Positions 11,503 through 22,675 are shown, counted from the first letter of the stretch. The stretch is DNA of 64,000 bases from Yponomeuta sedellus (GCA_934045075.1 OW203724.1:9411473-9475472), one strand, 5' to 3'. Numbers and translations: made by a program. The notes: generated from the letters alone by a model not told the origin.

Positions 11503-11835
11503 TTTACATTGTTTTAGCAAATTCTTCCGTATTTACTCATTTAAAAACAGACTAGATAAACATTTAACAAGAGGACGGCAGTGATCATGCTTAAAGCTGT
11601 TTGTGTATTAACTAAGATTAAATTGCACGTATTTAAAGCTGGTTCCGAATGTACTAGAACAATACCTCTGAAGTGGCTGACGTTGTATTTTACAACACCC
11701 TTTATCACATTATACGGTCGGTGAGAGTGCTTTAAAATAATTCTGTGAAGACCAAGTACGTTTGTGTAACTTCAAAGACATCTAAAAGAAGGCGCAATTA
11801 TCTCATAATACAAATTATAATAATAACTTCCACAC
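11503..11835. other. Intergenic, no recognised gene
   Basis: AT-rich, nothing recognised. Confidence 0.5.
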
Positions 11836-12006
11836 AACACAATCACTTGTCCTGGACCCAAACTAGGATACCTTGTGCTATGGTGACCAGACAAGGACGT
11901 CACAAACATGAAAATACACCCTGAAGCATTTTTACTAATTAAGTGCGGCCTCCAGTGAGAGTCAAACCCACGACGTCTGTTTCAAGCGTGTTAATCGCTA
12001 GACCAT
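11836..12006 (-). mobile_element. tRNA-like SINE (family 5)
   Basis: On the minus strand it has a diverged tRNA-like head (TGGTCTAG...GGGTTTGACTC) and a tail ending ACCAAACTAGGATA... then CAGGACAAGTGATTGTG. Shares its tail with 49962-50157 and 62522-62692. Confidence 0.7.
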
Positions 12007-13602
12007 CAAGACAGTAAATAACTTTCAAAAAGAAAACGCAAAATACCTTTTTTTATGTTTGTGATAGCCTTGTCTGGTTAGCAAAGCGAGAGCTACCCCT
12101 GCGCCTTGATTATGTAACTTTTCGCGTATACATTGTGTGCAAAAACGAAATGCCTGCTGGACTCATCCTCTAGTCGGACTGGACCTCTAGTCGTACAATT
12201 ATATGCCTCAATATCATTGCGACGAAGCTTATATTTTTAGCGCGATGCCCACCAGGCCCTAGAATCTAATAAATAGTTTTTCAATAGAATTATAAAAGCC
12301 CGACAATGGTTGTTATTTGCCTCAATTTAGTAGTCTACAAAGCAATAGCTGTACAATGAAATGAAATAAATTTATTGAAAAATACAATTTGCCACAGTAA
12401 ATTATGAAGCCCGTGCTCTCGAACTAGGATAACCTATGCGCCAGGAGCAAGTGTCTTCCCTTAACTAAGTATTATTGTTAAGTGCAAATTAGTTCTAAAC
12501 ATTGTACCATACAAATTGTAAAATAAAGAGTAAGTCAATTCTATTCCTACGTCCGTCAACCGGCGCCGGGCCTTAAATTTAAGCTCCTCAAATGTAATAT
12601 AAATAGTCTGTGGTAAAGGGAAACACGTAGCCACAAATTACTATTCAATTATACCTTATGTAAGTATATTTTATTTTGCATTTCTAATTCCTTTGTTCTT
12701 TTTTTTTGCGCGCTTGCGAACCTATCTTTCAGCTCCTGCGATTGACAGGTAGAAAATGCTTATGACATTAAATCTGACGTATTGTACGGTACAATATGCA
12801 ATAGTATATAGTATTAATAAATAAATAATTATTTAAACTGCATCTGAGGTGTGTTCTATGGATTCGTATTTTTATAATTGTATTTTTGTATTTAAGAACC
12901 AGAAAAGTGGAGGACATAAACACAAAACAAAATTTTACGGATACAATATCTACTTGTAGTATTAAAAGTAGACTTATAATAACCCTTACAATAAATATGT
13001 TGCTGAACTGGGTTTATATCCTGTATTTCAGCATTCAGGAGTCATAACTAAGACAGTGACTATAGAATCCTCAACGAAGATGTTCGAAGACCCATCTTGT
13101 GCGATTATTCTGAGCTTCGCTGTTGGCAAGACCAAACTCAGCAGACCCACCCCGTACTATTTACATACTAAAACAAAGGGGGAATGAAAGAAAAATCGCA
13201 AAGGGGAAAGCAGGAGATTTACCGCCGAGAGGTAAGCATAAGAAAACTTTCGTGAGCAGCAACGCTTTCCGTTAAAGTAAATATTGTAGGTAAGAAAGAT
13301 TGAACGTACAGTAGACAGCATATCAACCTGTAACGGTATAAACCTTGTTAGAGTATTTTGACATGTCTTTCATCCTTTCCTGCCATTTTTAAGTCAAAAT
13401 TTAAAACTACGTCACTTACTCCGGATTTCTCTAGATACGTTCTTGGAATTTCTTTTGGATTTTCATAGCTACTTCACCTTTTGACGAAACTATACTATTG
13501 ACAACTTTTACCTACTTGCAATTGGTTTCATCCAGTTTATTCTGTATTTCATCGAATTTCCTGCTACAGTAAAAACAACACAATTTTAGAGGGTATACGT
13601 TA
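12007..13602. other. Intergenic with old repeat fragments
   Basis: No gene. 12240-12350 is a diverged match to 33150-33270 (TCTAATAAA then CAATAGAATTA then GTTATTTGCCT). 12359-12440 looks like a reversed LINE tail (TTTATTGAAAAATACAA). 12594-12630 has a GTCTGTGGTAAAGGG scrap of the W family. The rest is unrecognised. Confidence 0.45.
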
Positions 13603-13795
13603 TCCATTAATATTATAAAGGCGAAAGTTGGTGAGTGTGTATGTTTGTTATTTTTTCACGTCTAAACAGCTGGACCTATCTTAATACAATTTAGTATGGA
13701 GATAGCTGACACCATACACTTAGGCTACGTTTTACTGGGGCAAAATATCTAGTCTCATGGGAAAATCGATAAACCGCGGGGCACAGCTGGTTTAA
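13603..13795 (+). repeat. Dispersed repeat Q
   Basis: Starts ATTATAAAGGCGAAAGTTGG and continues GTATGTTTGTTATTTTTTCACG, ending CCGCGGGGCACAGCTGGT. A widespread type of moth repeat; no coding frame. Confidence 0.7.
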
Positions 13796-14737
13796 AATAT
13801 AAGAATCTCGTCGGAGGTCACAGTGTTTGTTATCGAACGTCTCCGAAAAGGCATAACCGATTTTTATCATTGTTTTGCATAATTGATACGTAGATCTGAG
13901 AACAGATAGTAGGTTAAATATGGCAAAACAGCGTTTGCGGGGTGAGCTAGGAGATAATTTATTTAACTCTATCGTTTACCAAACCTCGTTCGAAACCTCT
14001 AGATAGATAGATAACTATTATATAATTGTTAGAGAACACTTTATTGTACATAAAAAAGACTAAAAGTACAGATGGCGTCCTTATCAGCAAAAGTGATCTC
14101 TCTCACACAACCTTCGGATGGACTGAACTAATACTAAACACTTTACTCCGTCGGTTAACACGTGACTTTGTAACTAGAATGTAAAGGTTGATCTTCTGTT
14201 GACTATAGATACATGACATAACCTCACTCAAAGACAGAAAAATATGTGCTACTCTTTAAGGTTCCGTAGTCAACAAGAAACCCTTACAGCTTCACCGCCG
14301 TCTGTCCAGGAATAATCTCAAAGGCGATTAGAACTAGAAAACTTAAAATAGGCATGGATATACAATATTAATTACACCGACAACACGGTAGAAAAACAAA
14401 CTTAATTTTTTTTTTTCAATGTAATTTATTTTTCCGTGCACCATAGTTGGTGGTGGTTGGTGGACTAATCATTGGATTAGGCATTTAAAATTACATATTA
14501 CGACTGTCGGAAAAACATTTATCGATTTAGAGATCCGTTGGCAAAATATTAAGGTCTAAAGCGACAATATTTGTTAGAGGTAGGGCTTCCTTTATCCGAA
14601 CAACGACCCACAGAAATATTTGGAGCCAGCTAGTGTGATGCATGCTCGTGCTGGCTACCAATGGTTGTCATAGATTAGGTTAGAACTCTTAATTGTACAC
14701 ACCAGAAAATAAAATATATTAAAAGGTTTACATGACA
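13796..14737. other. Intergenic, repeat P scrap
   Basis: No gene. 14262-14340 (AAGGTTCCGTAGTCAACAAG, CCGCCGTCTGTCC) is a fragment of repeat P. The rest is unrecognised. Confidence 0.45.
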
Positions 14738-14940
14738 ACCTTTGTGGCGCAGCGGTAGCGCATCTGCCTACCATGCAAGAGGTCTAGGGTTCGGACCCCG
14801 TCTGGGAACAAAAAAAAAACCTACAGGTCTTGGATGTTTACATGTTTGTGATGTCGTTGTTTCTGGTTCCCATGACACAGGGTATCCTAGTGTGGGGCCA
14901 GAAGCAAAGTATGTGCCTGTATGTAAATGTTATGTTATGT
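14738..14940 (+). mobile_element. tRNA-Gly-like SINE (family 1), full copy
   Basis: Head TTTGTGGCGCAGCGGTAGCG, then TGCCTACCATGCAAGAGG, a B box with one change (GGGTTCGGACCCC), A-rich linker, then GGATGTTTACATGTTTGTGA and the tail GTATGTAAATGTTATGTTAT. The open frame across it is accidental. Confidence 0.85.
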
Positions 14941-15052
14941 AGAAACGTAAAAGAATTCATGGACAGTAATGATGAGCTATGAATTAAGCGAATCGCGTCG
15001 ACCATAATGCGACTACAGATCACTACCAACGCGCTGCTCAGGGTATTTGCCG

Positions 15053-15519
15053 AAATAAAAAAAAAAATATTTAAAAAAATAAAAGAACCCGACTGCAGTG
15101 ATAAATCAACTGAAAGGGAAAAAATAAGATAATTTTATTTTCAAATGCTAATGTAGAATCAGAAGAGTTCATGCTGCTTTACTTGAGGGACCAAATAATA
15201 TAACTTTATAAGCATTATTTGCTCAAACTGTTGCATTTATTATTTTATATAAAATGTTGCAGTCGGGACCCATTACTGTTTGTTTAAAGTCCTCTAATGG
15301 GTCCCGACTGCATCATTTTATATAAAATAATAAATGCAACAGTTTGAACAAATAATGCTTATAAAGTTATATTATTTGGTCCCTCAAGTAAAGCAGCATG
15401 AACTCTTCTGATTCTACATTAGCATTTGAAAATAAAATTATCTTATTTTTTCCCTTTCAGTTGATTTATCACTGCAGTCGGGTTCTTTTATTTTTTTAAA
15501 TATTTTTTTTTATTTTTGA
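15053..15519. repeat. Near-perfect palindrome, 223 bp arms
   Basis: Arms 15053-15275 and about 15295-15519 flank a 19 bp centre. By eye only a few mismatches are seen (for example GCTCAAAC against GTTCAAAC). Copy B has only one arm, so A gained an inverted duplication of its own terminus. Confidence 0.9.
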
Positions 15520-16079
15520 CCTTTTAGTGACTCAGTAAAACGATAAAAATTAAAGGTCCATCTGTTCTGCTTACATGCTTTAAATCGTTATATTATTTTA
15601 TGTCCTAAATGAATTTTAGTTAATTGCTTTATTTTCTTTTGTTCGACAATGGACATGTCTCGGCAAATCATAAATATTTTTACTGATATACTTGTTTGAT
15701 ATAGTCATAGGTACCACCTGCCTGCATTATAAATTTTTGTCGTACGATATTTTTTAGCTAGTATAATGAATATGGTCTTATGGTGTTAAACTATCTAGAA
15801 TATTTGCAAAGGAAACGACAGATTTTTTTCTTTATTATCCTTACATAAATTGTCTGTTTTTTATGTAGCCTAAAAACGCTCCACTGCACCTAGTTATTTA
15901 ATGTTAACGATTGTAGGTGGGGACTGGAATAGTCACGAATTATGTCCTCGACCTGAACGGCGCTCAGCTTTCGACATCTCCAGAGTAGAATTCTTCGTGC
16001 TTGCATTGCTGGGCCCAGTCTTCGGTCTCGCTAATTACTTAGAATAAGGACTTGTCAATGGGAACATAAATGGTCTGAG

Positions 16080-16345
16080 CCTTCAGCCGCGGCCTGTACA
16101 AAGGCGCGACAGGTTTCCTCCTAACAGCAACTTTAAATAACTGTCGCGGCCTTCGGCCGCGCTAATAGTCTCTCCATTTGGCATCAGCGTAAATAGAGCT
16201 CAGCATTTGGAATCGCCGTGGGAGTATTCCTCTAGCCCGCTTCACAGCCTTCGGCCGTGCCGCGACCTGTATTGAGCTCGGCCTTCAACCTCGTCGCGGC
16301 AAGTTTCCTCGCACCCGCATGATGGGGCTCGGCCTTCAGCCTGGC
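16080..16345. repeat. GC-rich block with GGCCTTC(G/A)(G/A)CC repeats
   Basis: Several copies of a GCCTTCGGCC or GCCTTCAGCC motif (near 16080, 16149, 16247, 16279 and 16330) alternate with CTCGTCGCGGC and similar. Each motif is self-complementary enough for a small hairpin. The block is conserved, inverted, in copy B at 36408-36680. Confidence 0.75.
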
Positions 16346-17009
16346 GTAGTTATTTATTATTTACAAAATCTTGGTTTTCTGAATGCCAAAATATTACCGG
16401 TATTAAAATGAAACTATAACAAATTCATCTTGAGGTGGCCCCCTAAAGCATTGAAAAATTTTACTGAATATTTAGGTGTAGATAAGCAATCTTTGGTCTC
16501 ACAAGTGAACAGGAAACCTAACACAAAATCATAATCTTATTTTCGGAGGAAACGAGATAAAATTCCTTAAGATGAATAGAGCTAGAATTTTTTAAAATTT
16601 CATGGGTCCTACGATACGAGGTCACGGAGGATCCGTCTTCGGTTACCAGTGAGAGCGTTGAAATATTTTTTTATCATTTATTGTTTCTTCTTTGAACCCA
16701 GCTTGTCTGACTATGACCGCACAGGGGAAAAGGAGTTACATGCTACACTTTATATATTTTGTTCAGTTAGTTTTGGTCTAAGTGTCAGTAGGAAATTAAT
16801 ATCAGTGTTAAGAAATTAATTATTTTTACCCCCTATGAGGTTGACATTTCTTAAATTAATGAGATAAACGAGTGGCGTAGAAAGAAATAAACACTTTATA
16901 GGCATTATTTCTTTCAGCACTTATACCGTTTCTATAGACGGTTTGTTTACATGTAGAGCAAAGCTGATATTATGTAAATTTATACATGTACTAAAATAAA
17001 TATATGCCA

Positions 17010-17024
17010 GCGCCATCTAGTGGC
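17010..17024 (-). promoter_or_regulatory. CTCF-like motif A1
   Basis: Minus strand reads GCCACTAGATGGCGC, fitting the general CTCF consensus CCASYAGRKGGCRS. Binding is inferred from sequence only. Confidence 0.5.
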
Positions 17025-17302
17025 TAAAAGTGGTACTGTAGGACAGGGTTTCAGCAGACAAGAAGAGAAACGTTGTTTCAGCACGACAGCACGTATTTAG
17101 GGATCTATTTATTGAAGCTACTCGATACTACTCGCACCACAGCGCAAAGCGAGGCATATTACCTACGTCACTAGTCGTGCCAATAAAAGTGGACAGTCAG
17201 TATTGGTCGAAATGATTCACAAGCGTTCAAATACTATCCAATTTCGTTTAATATTATGTAGGGCCTTCGGACAAAACCATACCGCAATTTAGAACACAAA
17301 CA

Positions 17303-17315
17303 GCGCCATCTGTGG
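17303..17315 (-). promoter_or_regulatory. CTCF-like motif A2
   Basis: Minus strand CCACAGATGGCGC keeps the AGATGGCGC core but is one or two bases short in the upstream half. Confidence 0.4.
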
Positions 17316-17631
17316 TTGGGTAGAGGAACTAATGCTACAGTACTTTAATTACTTAGAAGTGAATATTATTTGTGTTGCGTTTGTTCTCTATTAATGCTGA
17401 TTTTATGTAATCAACGACACCCGCAAAATTCTCTTTTAAATACTTTGCACGTGTTAGGCGTAGTTAAACAAAATTATATTTTTTAATTAAATAAATGATC
17501 TAGAAGGATCAAACCACTCTATAGGAATTATTTCTTTCCGCATTTGTACCGATTCTATAAATGGTTTGTTTACATGTAGACCAAAGCCGAAATTATGTAT
17601 ACACATGTATTAGAATAAATAAAATATAGCA

Positions 17632-17646
17632 GCGCCATCAAGTGGC
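17632..17646 (-). promoter_or_regulatory. CTCF-like motif A3
   Basis: Minus strand GCCACTTGATGGCGC, one mismatch from the consensus (T for A in the CTAG step). Confidence 0.4.
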
Positions 17647-17822
17647 TAAAAGTGGTACTTTAATTGCTTAGAAGTAAATGTTATTTTTTGTTCCGTTGGT
17701 TCTCTATTAATGCTGATTTTATGTAACCTACATCATCCGCAAAATTCTGTTTTAAATATTTCACACCTGTTAGGGGTAGTTCAATAAAATTAGTATTCGA
17801 ATTCAATAAACTAAATATAACA

Positions 17823-17837
17823 GCACCATCTAGTGGC
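17823..17837 (-). promoter_or_regulatory. CTCF-like motif A4
   Basis: Minus strand GCCACTAGATGGTGC; the partner site in copy B (34595) has GGCGC, so this one carries a C-to-T change. Confidence 0.35.
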
Positions 17838-18020
17838 TCCTAGCTGTACTTTAACGAAGCTTCTTAACGAATTCTATTTTTTGTCACGGTTCTGATCACA
17901 TAATTATGATTTTATATAGCCTATGACACCCGCGCAAGGATGCCGAATCGAATGACACCTTGTTTAACAAAATCTGACCATTGGCTAAGGAGTTATAAGG
18001 GAACATAGAATCGGACATAC

Positions 18021-18051
<31 letters not shown>

Positions 18052-18328
18052 CATACATACATACATACATACATACATACATACATACATACATACATAC
18101 ATACATACATACATACATACATACATACATACATACATACATACATACATACATACATACATACATACATACATACATACATACATACATACATACATAC
18201 ATACATACATACATACATACATACATACATACATACATACATACATACATACATACATACATACATACATACATACATACATACATACATACATACATAC
18301 ATACATACATACATACATACATACATAC
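18021..18328. repeat. (ACAT)n tetranucleotide array, about 77 units
   Basis: Uninterrupted about 308 bp of ACAT/TACA. The same position in copy B (34390-34415) has only about five GTAT units, so the array expanded after the copies separated, or its length is an assembly estimate. Confidence 0.97.
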
Positions 18329-18372
18329 GAACTAAACACATTACCCTCCTTTTTGGCTTCGCTGCAGTCGGT

Positions 18373-18640
18373 TAAAAATTAAATGAAATGAAATGGTTTT
18401 ATTCAAAGTAGCTCAGAAATTGCGGCTTAATGAACGTTACAATTCAAACTAGGTGATTTCAAAATCTAGAAAATGTTGGAAAAAAATGGACAAAAAAAAA
18501 CCAAACTTACTCTTCAAAGTCCTTAATTAACAGAGTTTACATAATTATTATAAAACATATAACTCATGCATTGTACTGGCTTTAATTCCAGACATCATTG
18601 TCACGTAAATAATCCTTTTATGTTATAGTAGCCCTTTTGG
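18373..18640 (-). mobile_element. LINE 3' end (reverse)
   Basis: ATGAAATGAAATGGTTTTATT at the left resembles a reversed AATAAAACC tail. GGCTTTAATTCCAGACATCA is shared with 26178-26200. No frame recognised. Confidence 0.5.
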
Positions 18641-18659
18641 CACAAAGTGTACTTAACAC

Positions 18660-18905
18660 ATTTTTCGTTTCATTTGCACTTGTGAGCCTGAGGATGCCTC
18701 GTGTTAGAGGCGAAACGCCTCTGTATTGGTGTCGGCGGTGGTGTGTTTGAGTCTTGCTTCTGCTTGAAAAGTGGGAGGGAGGGCTTAGCATTAACTAACC
18801 GCATGGTGCTTGTGGGATTTTTGGCGGAATTTAGCAAAGCAATTTTCACTTTTAATGGTATTATGGATTTCCGCAAAGTAACGCCTGATTCCATACAATA
18901 GCGTA
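18660..18905 (+). mobile_element. Penelope-like element tail relic
   Basis: Contains the hammerhead-like core (18677-18742), then TTTTGGCGGAATTTAGC and TATGGATTTCCGCAAAGTAA ending GATTCCATACAAT. The second half recurs reversed at 62345-62440. Penelope-like elements are known to carry minimal hammerhead ribozymes; assigning this relic to them is an inference from that motif. Confidence 0.5.
18677..18742 (+). ncRNA. Hammerhead-ribozyme-like motif
   Basis: CTGAGGA at 18688-18694 fits core CUGANGA. Stem II is GCCTC (18696-18700) with GAGGC (18707-18711). GAAA follows at 18712-18715. Stem III is ACGCC (18715-18719) with GGTGT (18728-18732), then C at 18733 as the expected cleavage base. Two faults: an extra T at 18695 between core and stem II, and a weak stem I. 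It may be inactive. Confidence 0.4.
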
Positions 18906-19764
18906 TACAATGCCCCATGAAGAATGTATTAACCTTTGCCAGCCTAAATAGTAGGAACAAAAGTTTATGTTTATTGCTTTACATTGTGTTAGCTGTAAAT
19001 ACTTGAAATAAACATCTAATCCATAATCCATCACAAACTCATCCGGAATGCGCGGATTTTTGGTTAAGTTATCTGCTGAGTAACAATACCCAGCAGATAA
19101 CTTGATCAAACATCCACATTTTGTGCCAGTGCAAGGTAAATTACCTTGTACGTAAAATATATATCTATTTATTTTTTTATTTATACAATAAGAACTAACA
19201 GTTAACACCAAAATTTATGGACATATCTATTCTAGTCCGACTACTAGATAGCATTAAATTGATATTTGAACCATCAGAAGGCTCTGGGATCGACTGTAAC
19301 CCAACAATGTGAAAGAAATAATAAATTCTTCGGGCTCCATTAAAATGTCAGTCAAACTTACGCGCAAAGTGGCCTGAAGTGAAACATATTTCCCTTCCCT
19401 GATAAAATATTTAAGACGTTTCTTTCTGAGAAATGCTCCGAGTTACTCTCAAACAAAATGGCGAGAATGTTTTATTAAGACTTTTTAAAGACGTTAAAGA
19501 ATTAAGGTTGCTCGAAGTTTATAATAAAACAAGTCACAGATATACAGTCAGTATTATACAGTCGTTATGTAAGTGTTATATAATTACATAATCACATTTT
19601 CAAATATCATATTTCGTAAAACTACACGGATTTGATACTGGTCAAATTGCCGCTTCGATAGGCGGCGCATGTCCTAGCTTCTGAGCCTAGCTTAGAGGGT
19701 AATTTTCGGTAACTCTACCACATAAATCGGGATCAATATTATATGACATTGCTTACGTCGACTT
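18906..19764. other. Intergenic with a hairpin
   Basis: No recognised gene. 19065-19103 is a hairpin. An open minus-strand frame at 18861-19211 has no recognised motif and overlaps the Penelope-like relic. Confidence 0.5.
19065..19103. repeat. Perfect 13 bp hairpin
   Basis: AAGTTATCTGCTG and CAGCAGATAACTT separated by 13 bp. Confidence 0.9.
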
Positions 19765-19941
19765 TTAGGCACAAGTTTTCTGTGGGCATAGCTTATAAAT
19801 CACCGGCGGTGGGCGGTGGTCGACATCACCGAAACGCATCATATCCATACCCTCGAATTTTTCGCGCAGAAGATCCATTGTTTCTCTTTTGCCATCTTCT
19901 TGGAAGCACATGTCGGTAAACTCATCACTTAGGGGTGCTTC
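19765..19941 (-). pseudogene. Unidentified coding-like fragment
   Basis: On the minus strand an open run of 58 codons ends in TAA at 19765. It reads ...DEFTDMCFQEDGKRETMD... and ends ...RPPPVIYKLCPQKTCA. The composition is rich in D, E, K and R, with two Cys near the end, unlike the AT-noise frames nearby. On the minus strand CCCTAAG stands just upstream as a possible splice acceptor, and an in-frame TAA at 19942-19944 precedes it. It could be a terminal exon or a relic. No family recognised. Confidence 0.3.
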
Positions 19942-20029
19942 TTAGGGCAAGGCATTCTTTGGTGACTTGCGTGGCAATTTTCTAAGTTAGTATTTTATTT
20001 AAATCGACATCAGTATTATATTATTTTTA

Positions 20030-20163
20030 ATGCACTAACCCGCGCTAAGGACAATTTTTAAAAACCAATTCAGAGGCTAAAAATACACGGCACGGATAGC
20101 CAGAGGTCGCGGGTTCGAATGCCGGCATGGGTGGAATTTTTGGCCTCTAAATAGGTTTTTAAA
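20030..20163 (+). mobile_element. SINE family 2, inverted chimera
   Basis: The left part (TGCACTAACCCGCGCTAAGG) is the SINE tail in reverse. The right part (GGATAGCCAGAGGTCGCGGG then TTCGAATGCCGG) is the forward tRNA T-arm region. The A box is lost. Two fragments joined tail to middle. Confidence 0.75.
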
Positions 20164-20675
20164 AATCGACATCAGTAGCTTAAAATATACGTAAATGTTT
20201 TATTTTTTATAGAAGAAGCATCTCAGAGAGCAATATACTTACAGAGATAATCGAGTTCAAAAAATTGGAGGCCACGCAAATCACAACACCCCAGGAAAAT
20301 GTTTTTTTTTTTTAATTTAACTTATAATTTTTTTTTTTTCTTAAAAGAAATTAAGAATATAAATCTTCATTATTTTTAAGCCTCTCTTTTCTTCTTCAAG
20401 TAAAAGTACGATCACACGTGAGGTTTATTCAAAATACATTTAATACCAAACATCTTTATGAATAGATATATAGTATGCTATATTAAAGTCAGGAGGTAAA
20501 GTTTAGCTATAAAATATTCTCGATGAAGGCAAGGTGTATAATCAAGTGATCCCCCTGTGTATACTTAATGAAACTAAAGTCCGGTTCAAAGACCGCGAAA
20601 TATTCATCTTATATTAAAGTTTCCGCGTTCGTTTACATGCATAGTCTGGCGCTGCTCCTAGCGCTAAAGGACAAA
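20164..20675. other. Intergenic, no recognised gene
   Basis: Long T runs near 20300-20340; nothing recognised. Confidence 0.5.
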
Positions 20676-20910
20676 GAGACATTTAATACTAGCTGTGCCC
20701 CGTCGTGTAACCCGCGGTTTAATAATTTTCCCATGAGAATAAGATATTTTCCCCGGCATTAAAACGTACCCTATATGTTAATCCAGGGTGTGAGCTAACT
20801 ACATAGCAAATTTTAATAAAATTGCACCAGCCGTTTAGACGTGAAGAGGCGACAAACATACACATTGACAAACTTTCGCCTTTTTAATATTTGTGTGTGT
20901 GATGTGATTT
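20676..20910 (-). repeat. Dispersed repeat Q (reverse)
   Basis: Begins ATTTAATACTAGCTGTGCCC and ends ACAAACTTTCGCCTTTTTAA, the reverse of the family termini. Also contains AGCCGTTTAGACGTGAAGAG. Confidence 0.7.
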
Positions 20911-22309
20911 GACTATGGCTCGTTAGTTTTGTGGTAACACCACTGACTATCAAAACCGAGGTCGAGGGTTCTATTCTGGCTGGAGGGCACCGTACTTGAC
21001 CTGCCATAATTAACTTTACCTAATAAAGAATGCACGTCCCTCGTATCAAATATTTAGCAAAGCCCACACGCTCTGACAATACCCGAACGGAAAAATCTCC
21101 AAATGTTCATTCCGGATTGAGAGCCGCACGTTTGGGTTGCCAGAATGGAACAAACCTAATGACGTCATCCTGAACGCGGTGTGTCCATACATTTTGTATT
21201 ACCTACCGCACACAAACGGAAATTTTCGTTCGGAACCGCGCGAGCGTGTTGTGGTTTGTATGACACTCCTACTAGTGCACTTATAATATTAGCGAAACAG
21301 AAAATTCGCTCATTTTGCATTCTGTAAAATTTTTTAAATTCTTCTAGGTGAGCTCTTAGTTGTTTTAGTAGGCATACTAGGCAGCATACTTTATCTGAAC
21401 TGCGCGCAAATTTCGCCAAAAGAAGAAGAAAAAGAAGTCTAAGGCGTCTTAGACTTCTTTTTGCATTTCCGTCGGAACTCAGAAGTCTAGATAATGCGTA
21501 CCAAATCTTGTGAGAATCGTGACGTTTGCAATAAATTTCAATTAGTACGGAAATTGACAGTCAAACGATTGGAATCTTTTAGGATTTGGTGCGCTGAATA
21601 AAAGAGCAGGAGCAGCAGTACTGTAGTGGACAGAGACAGGCGGACGTGTAAACGTGGCATTAAAATTTTACCGACGGAAGCGCGTTCTTATTGAAAATTA
21701 CTTATATTGCAAGTTGCTGCTGATTAAAAATGTGGCTTTCTGTCAGCTCTTTAAACTTAGATGCGCCAGGATATCTTCAAGAAATTGGATCAGAAAAGTT
21801 CCAGCTAGCTTAAATTAACTTTGCGTAGGTACCTATTACTCGATCCTACCTCTTTGATACACTTCTTATCGCAACTTCTTAAGAAAATGAAAGTAATTCC
21901 TTCAAGAAATAGATACATTTGTATTGCACGTCTATCTATGTAGATTAGCGTAAGCTGCCACTTTGTATTCCTAGCCCTCTCGCACACATAGGCGTTATCC
22001 AAGAGAAAGAAGGACAGGCATAAAATGAACACGGCAGCTCTCGCTTTATTACGTTTTACTTAATAAATAATCGCGATTAGACCAGCTGTTTAATACACAA
22101 ATATGAATGAGCATCGCGTAACGAGCATCTTTATTTCTAGAAACGTAAGAAAATTAAAAAATATATGTAATTTTATGAATATCCGAATAATTGATAAGAT
22201 TATTTTTTTAATTCCATAGCAAAAAAAGTCCTATACTTCTATTACTTACTTTTAAACTAATATTATAAAGAGAATTTTTTTATAATTTTTTGAACATTAA
22301 GCATAAAGT
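20911..22309. other. Intergenic with tRNA-like and foldback scraps
   Basis: 20920-21000 has a B-box-like GAGGGTTCTATTCTGG and may be a decayed SINE. 22040-22110 is a scrap of foldback family F (TAATAAATAATCGCGATTAG). Otherwise nothing recognised. Confidence 0.45.
21429..21462. repeat. Perfect 15 bp hairpin
   Basis: AAAAAGAAGTCTAAG and CTTAGACTTCTTTTT around a GCGT loop. Confidence 0.95.
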
Positions 22310-22675
22310 ATGTATAACAAAATATTTATCCAATTTCGAGCTATGGAGAGAGCTATGCTCGGAGTTTCTCTGAAGGATAGGATTCGTAACGAATGCATCC
22401 GACAGAGAACCAAAGTTATCGACCTAGCTCAGAGAATTATTAGCGAGCTGAAGTGGCAGTGGGCTGGCCATATCTCGCGAAGAACCGACAACCATTGGAG
22501 TAAGCGTGTTCTTGAGTGGAGACCGCGACTCGGCAAACGTAGTGTAGGACGCCCTCCGACCAGGTGGGATGACGATCTGCGAAAAACTGCCGGCAGATGC
22601 TGGATGCGGCAAGCTGAAGACAGGGCGCTATGGCGCTCATTAGGGAAGGGCTACGTCCAGCAGTGGACTACATAA
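22310..22675 (+). pseudogene. RTE-clade LINE reverse transcriptase, C-terminal fragment
   Basis: About 110 residues after residue 11 match the C-terminal tail typical of RTE-type reverse transcriptases: RAMERAMLGVSLKDRIRNE, then LKWQWAGHISRRTD, then GKRSVGRPPTRWDDDLR, ending YVQQWTT. The palm domain with its catalytic Asp pair is absent, so this is a 5'-truncated insertion, as is usual for LINEs. The first 10 residues are flanking DNA. A GAAGAAGAAG tail follows. A roughly 97 percent identical fragment lies at 49619-49826, implying recent activity in this genome. Confidence 0.85.

Larger units (their letters stand above)
15053..18371 (+). mobile_element. 3.3 kb non-coding element, copy A
   Basis: Defined by its inverted counterpart at 34347-37495, to which most of it aligns at well above 90 percent by eye. 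Ends share CCGACTGCAG (15089-15098) with inverted CTGCAGTCGG (18362-18371). No reading frame other than tetranucleotide read-through, so it is non-autonomous. Order: terminal palindrome, AT-rich body, GC-rich block (16080-16345), three diverged internal repeat units each headed by a CTCF-like motif, tetranucleotide array, terminus GCTTCGCTGCAGTCGG. Superfamily unknown; I see no helitron CTRR hairpin and no clear target duplication. Confidence 0.8.

Noticed and set aside
17896..18341. Open frames encoding long MYVC repeats
   Set aside because: They are only read-through of the (ACAT)n array; no start context, domain or conservation supports a protein.
22424..22640. Minus-strand frames over the RTE fragment
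   Set aside because: Shadows of the LINE coding strand; the plus strand has the clear reverse transcriptase match.
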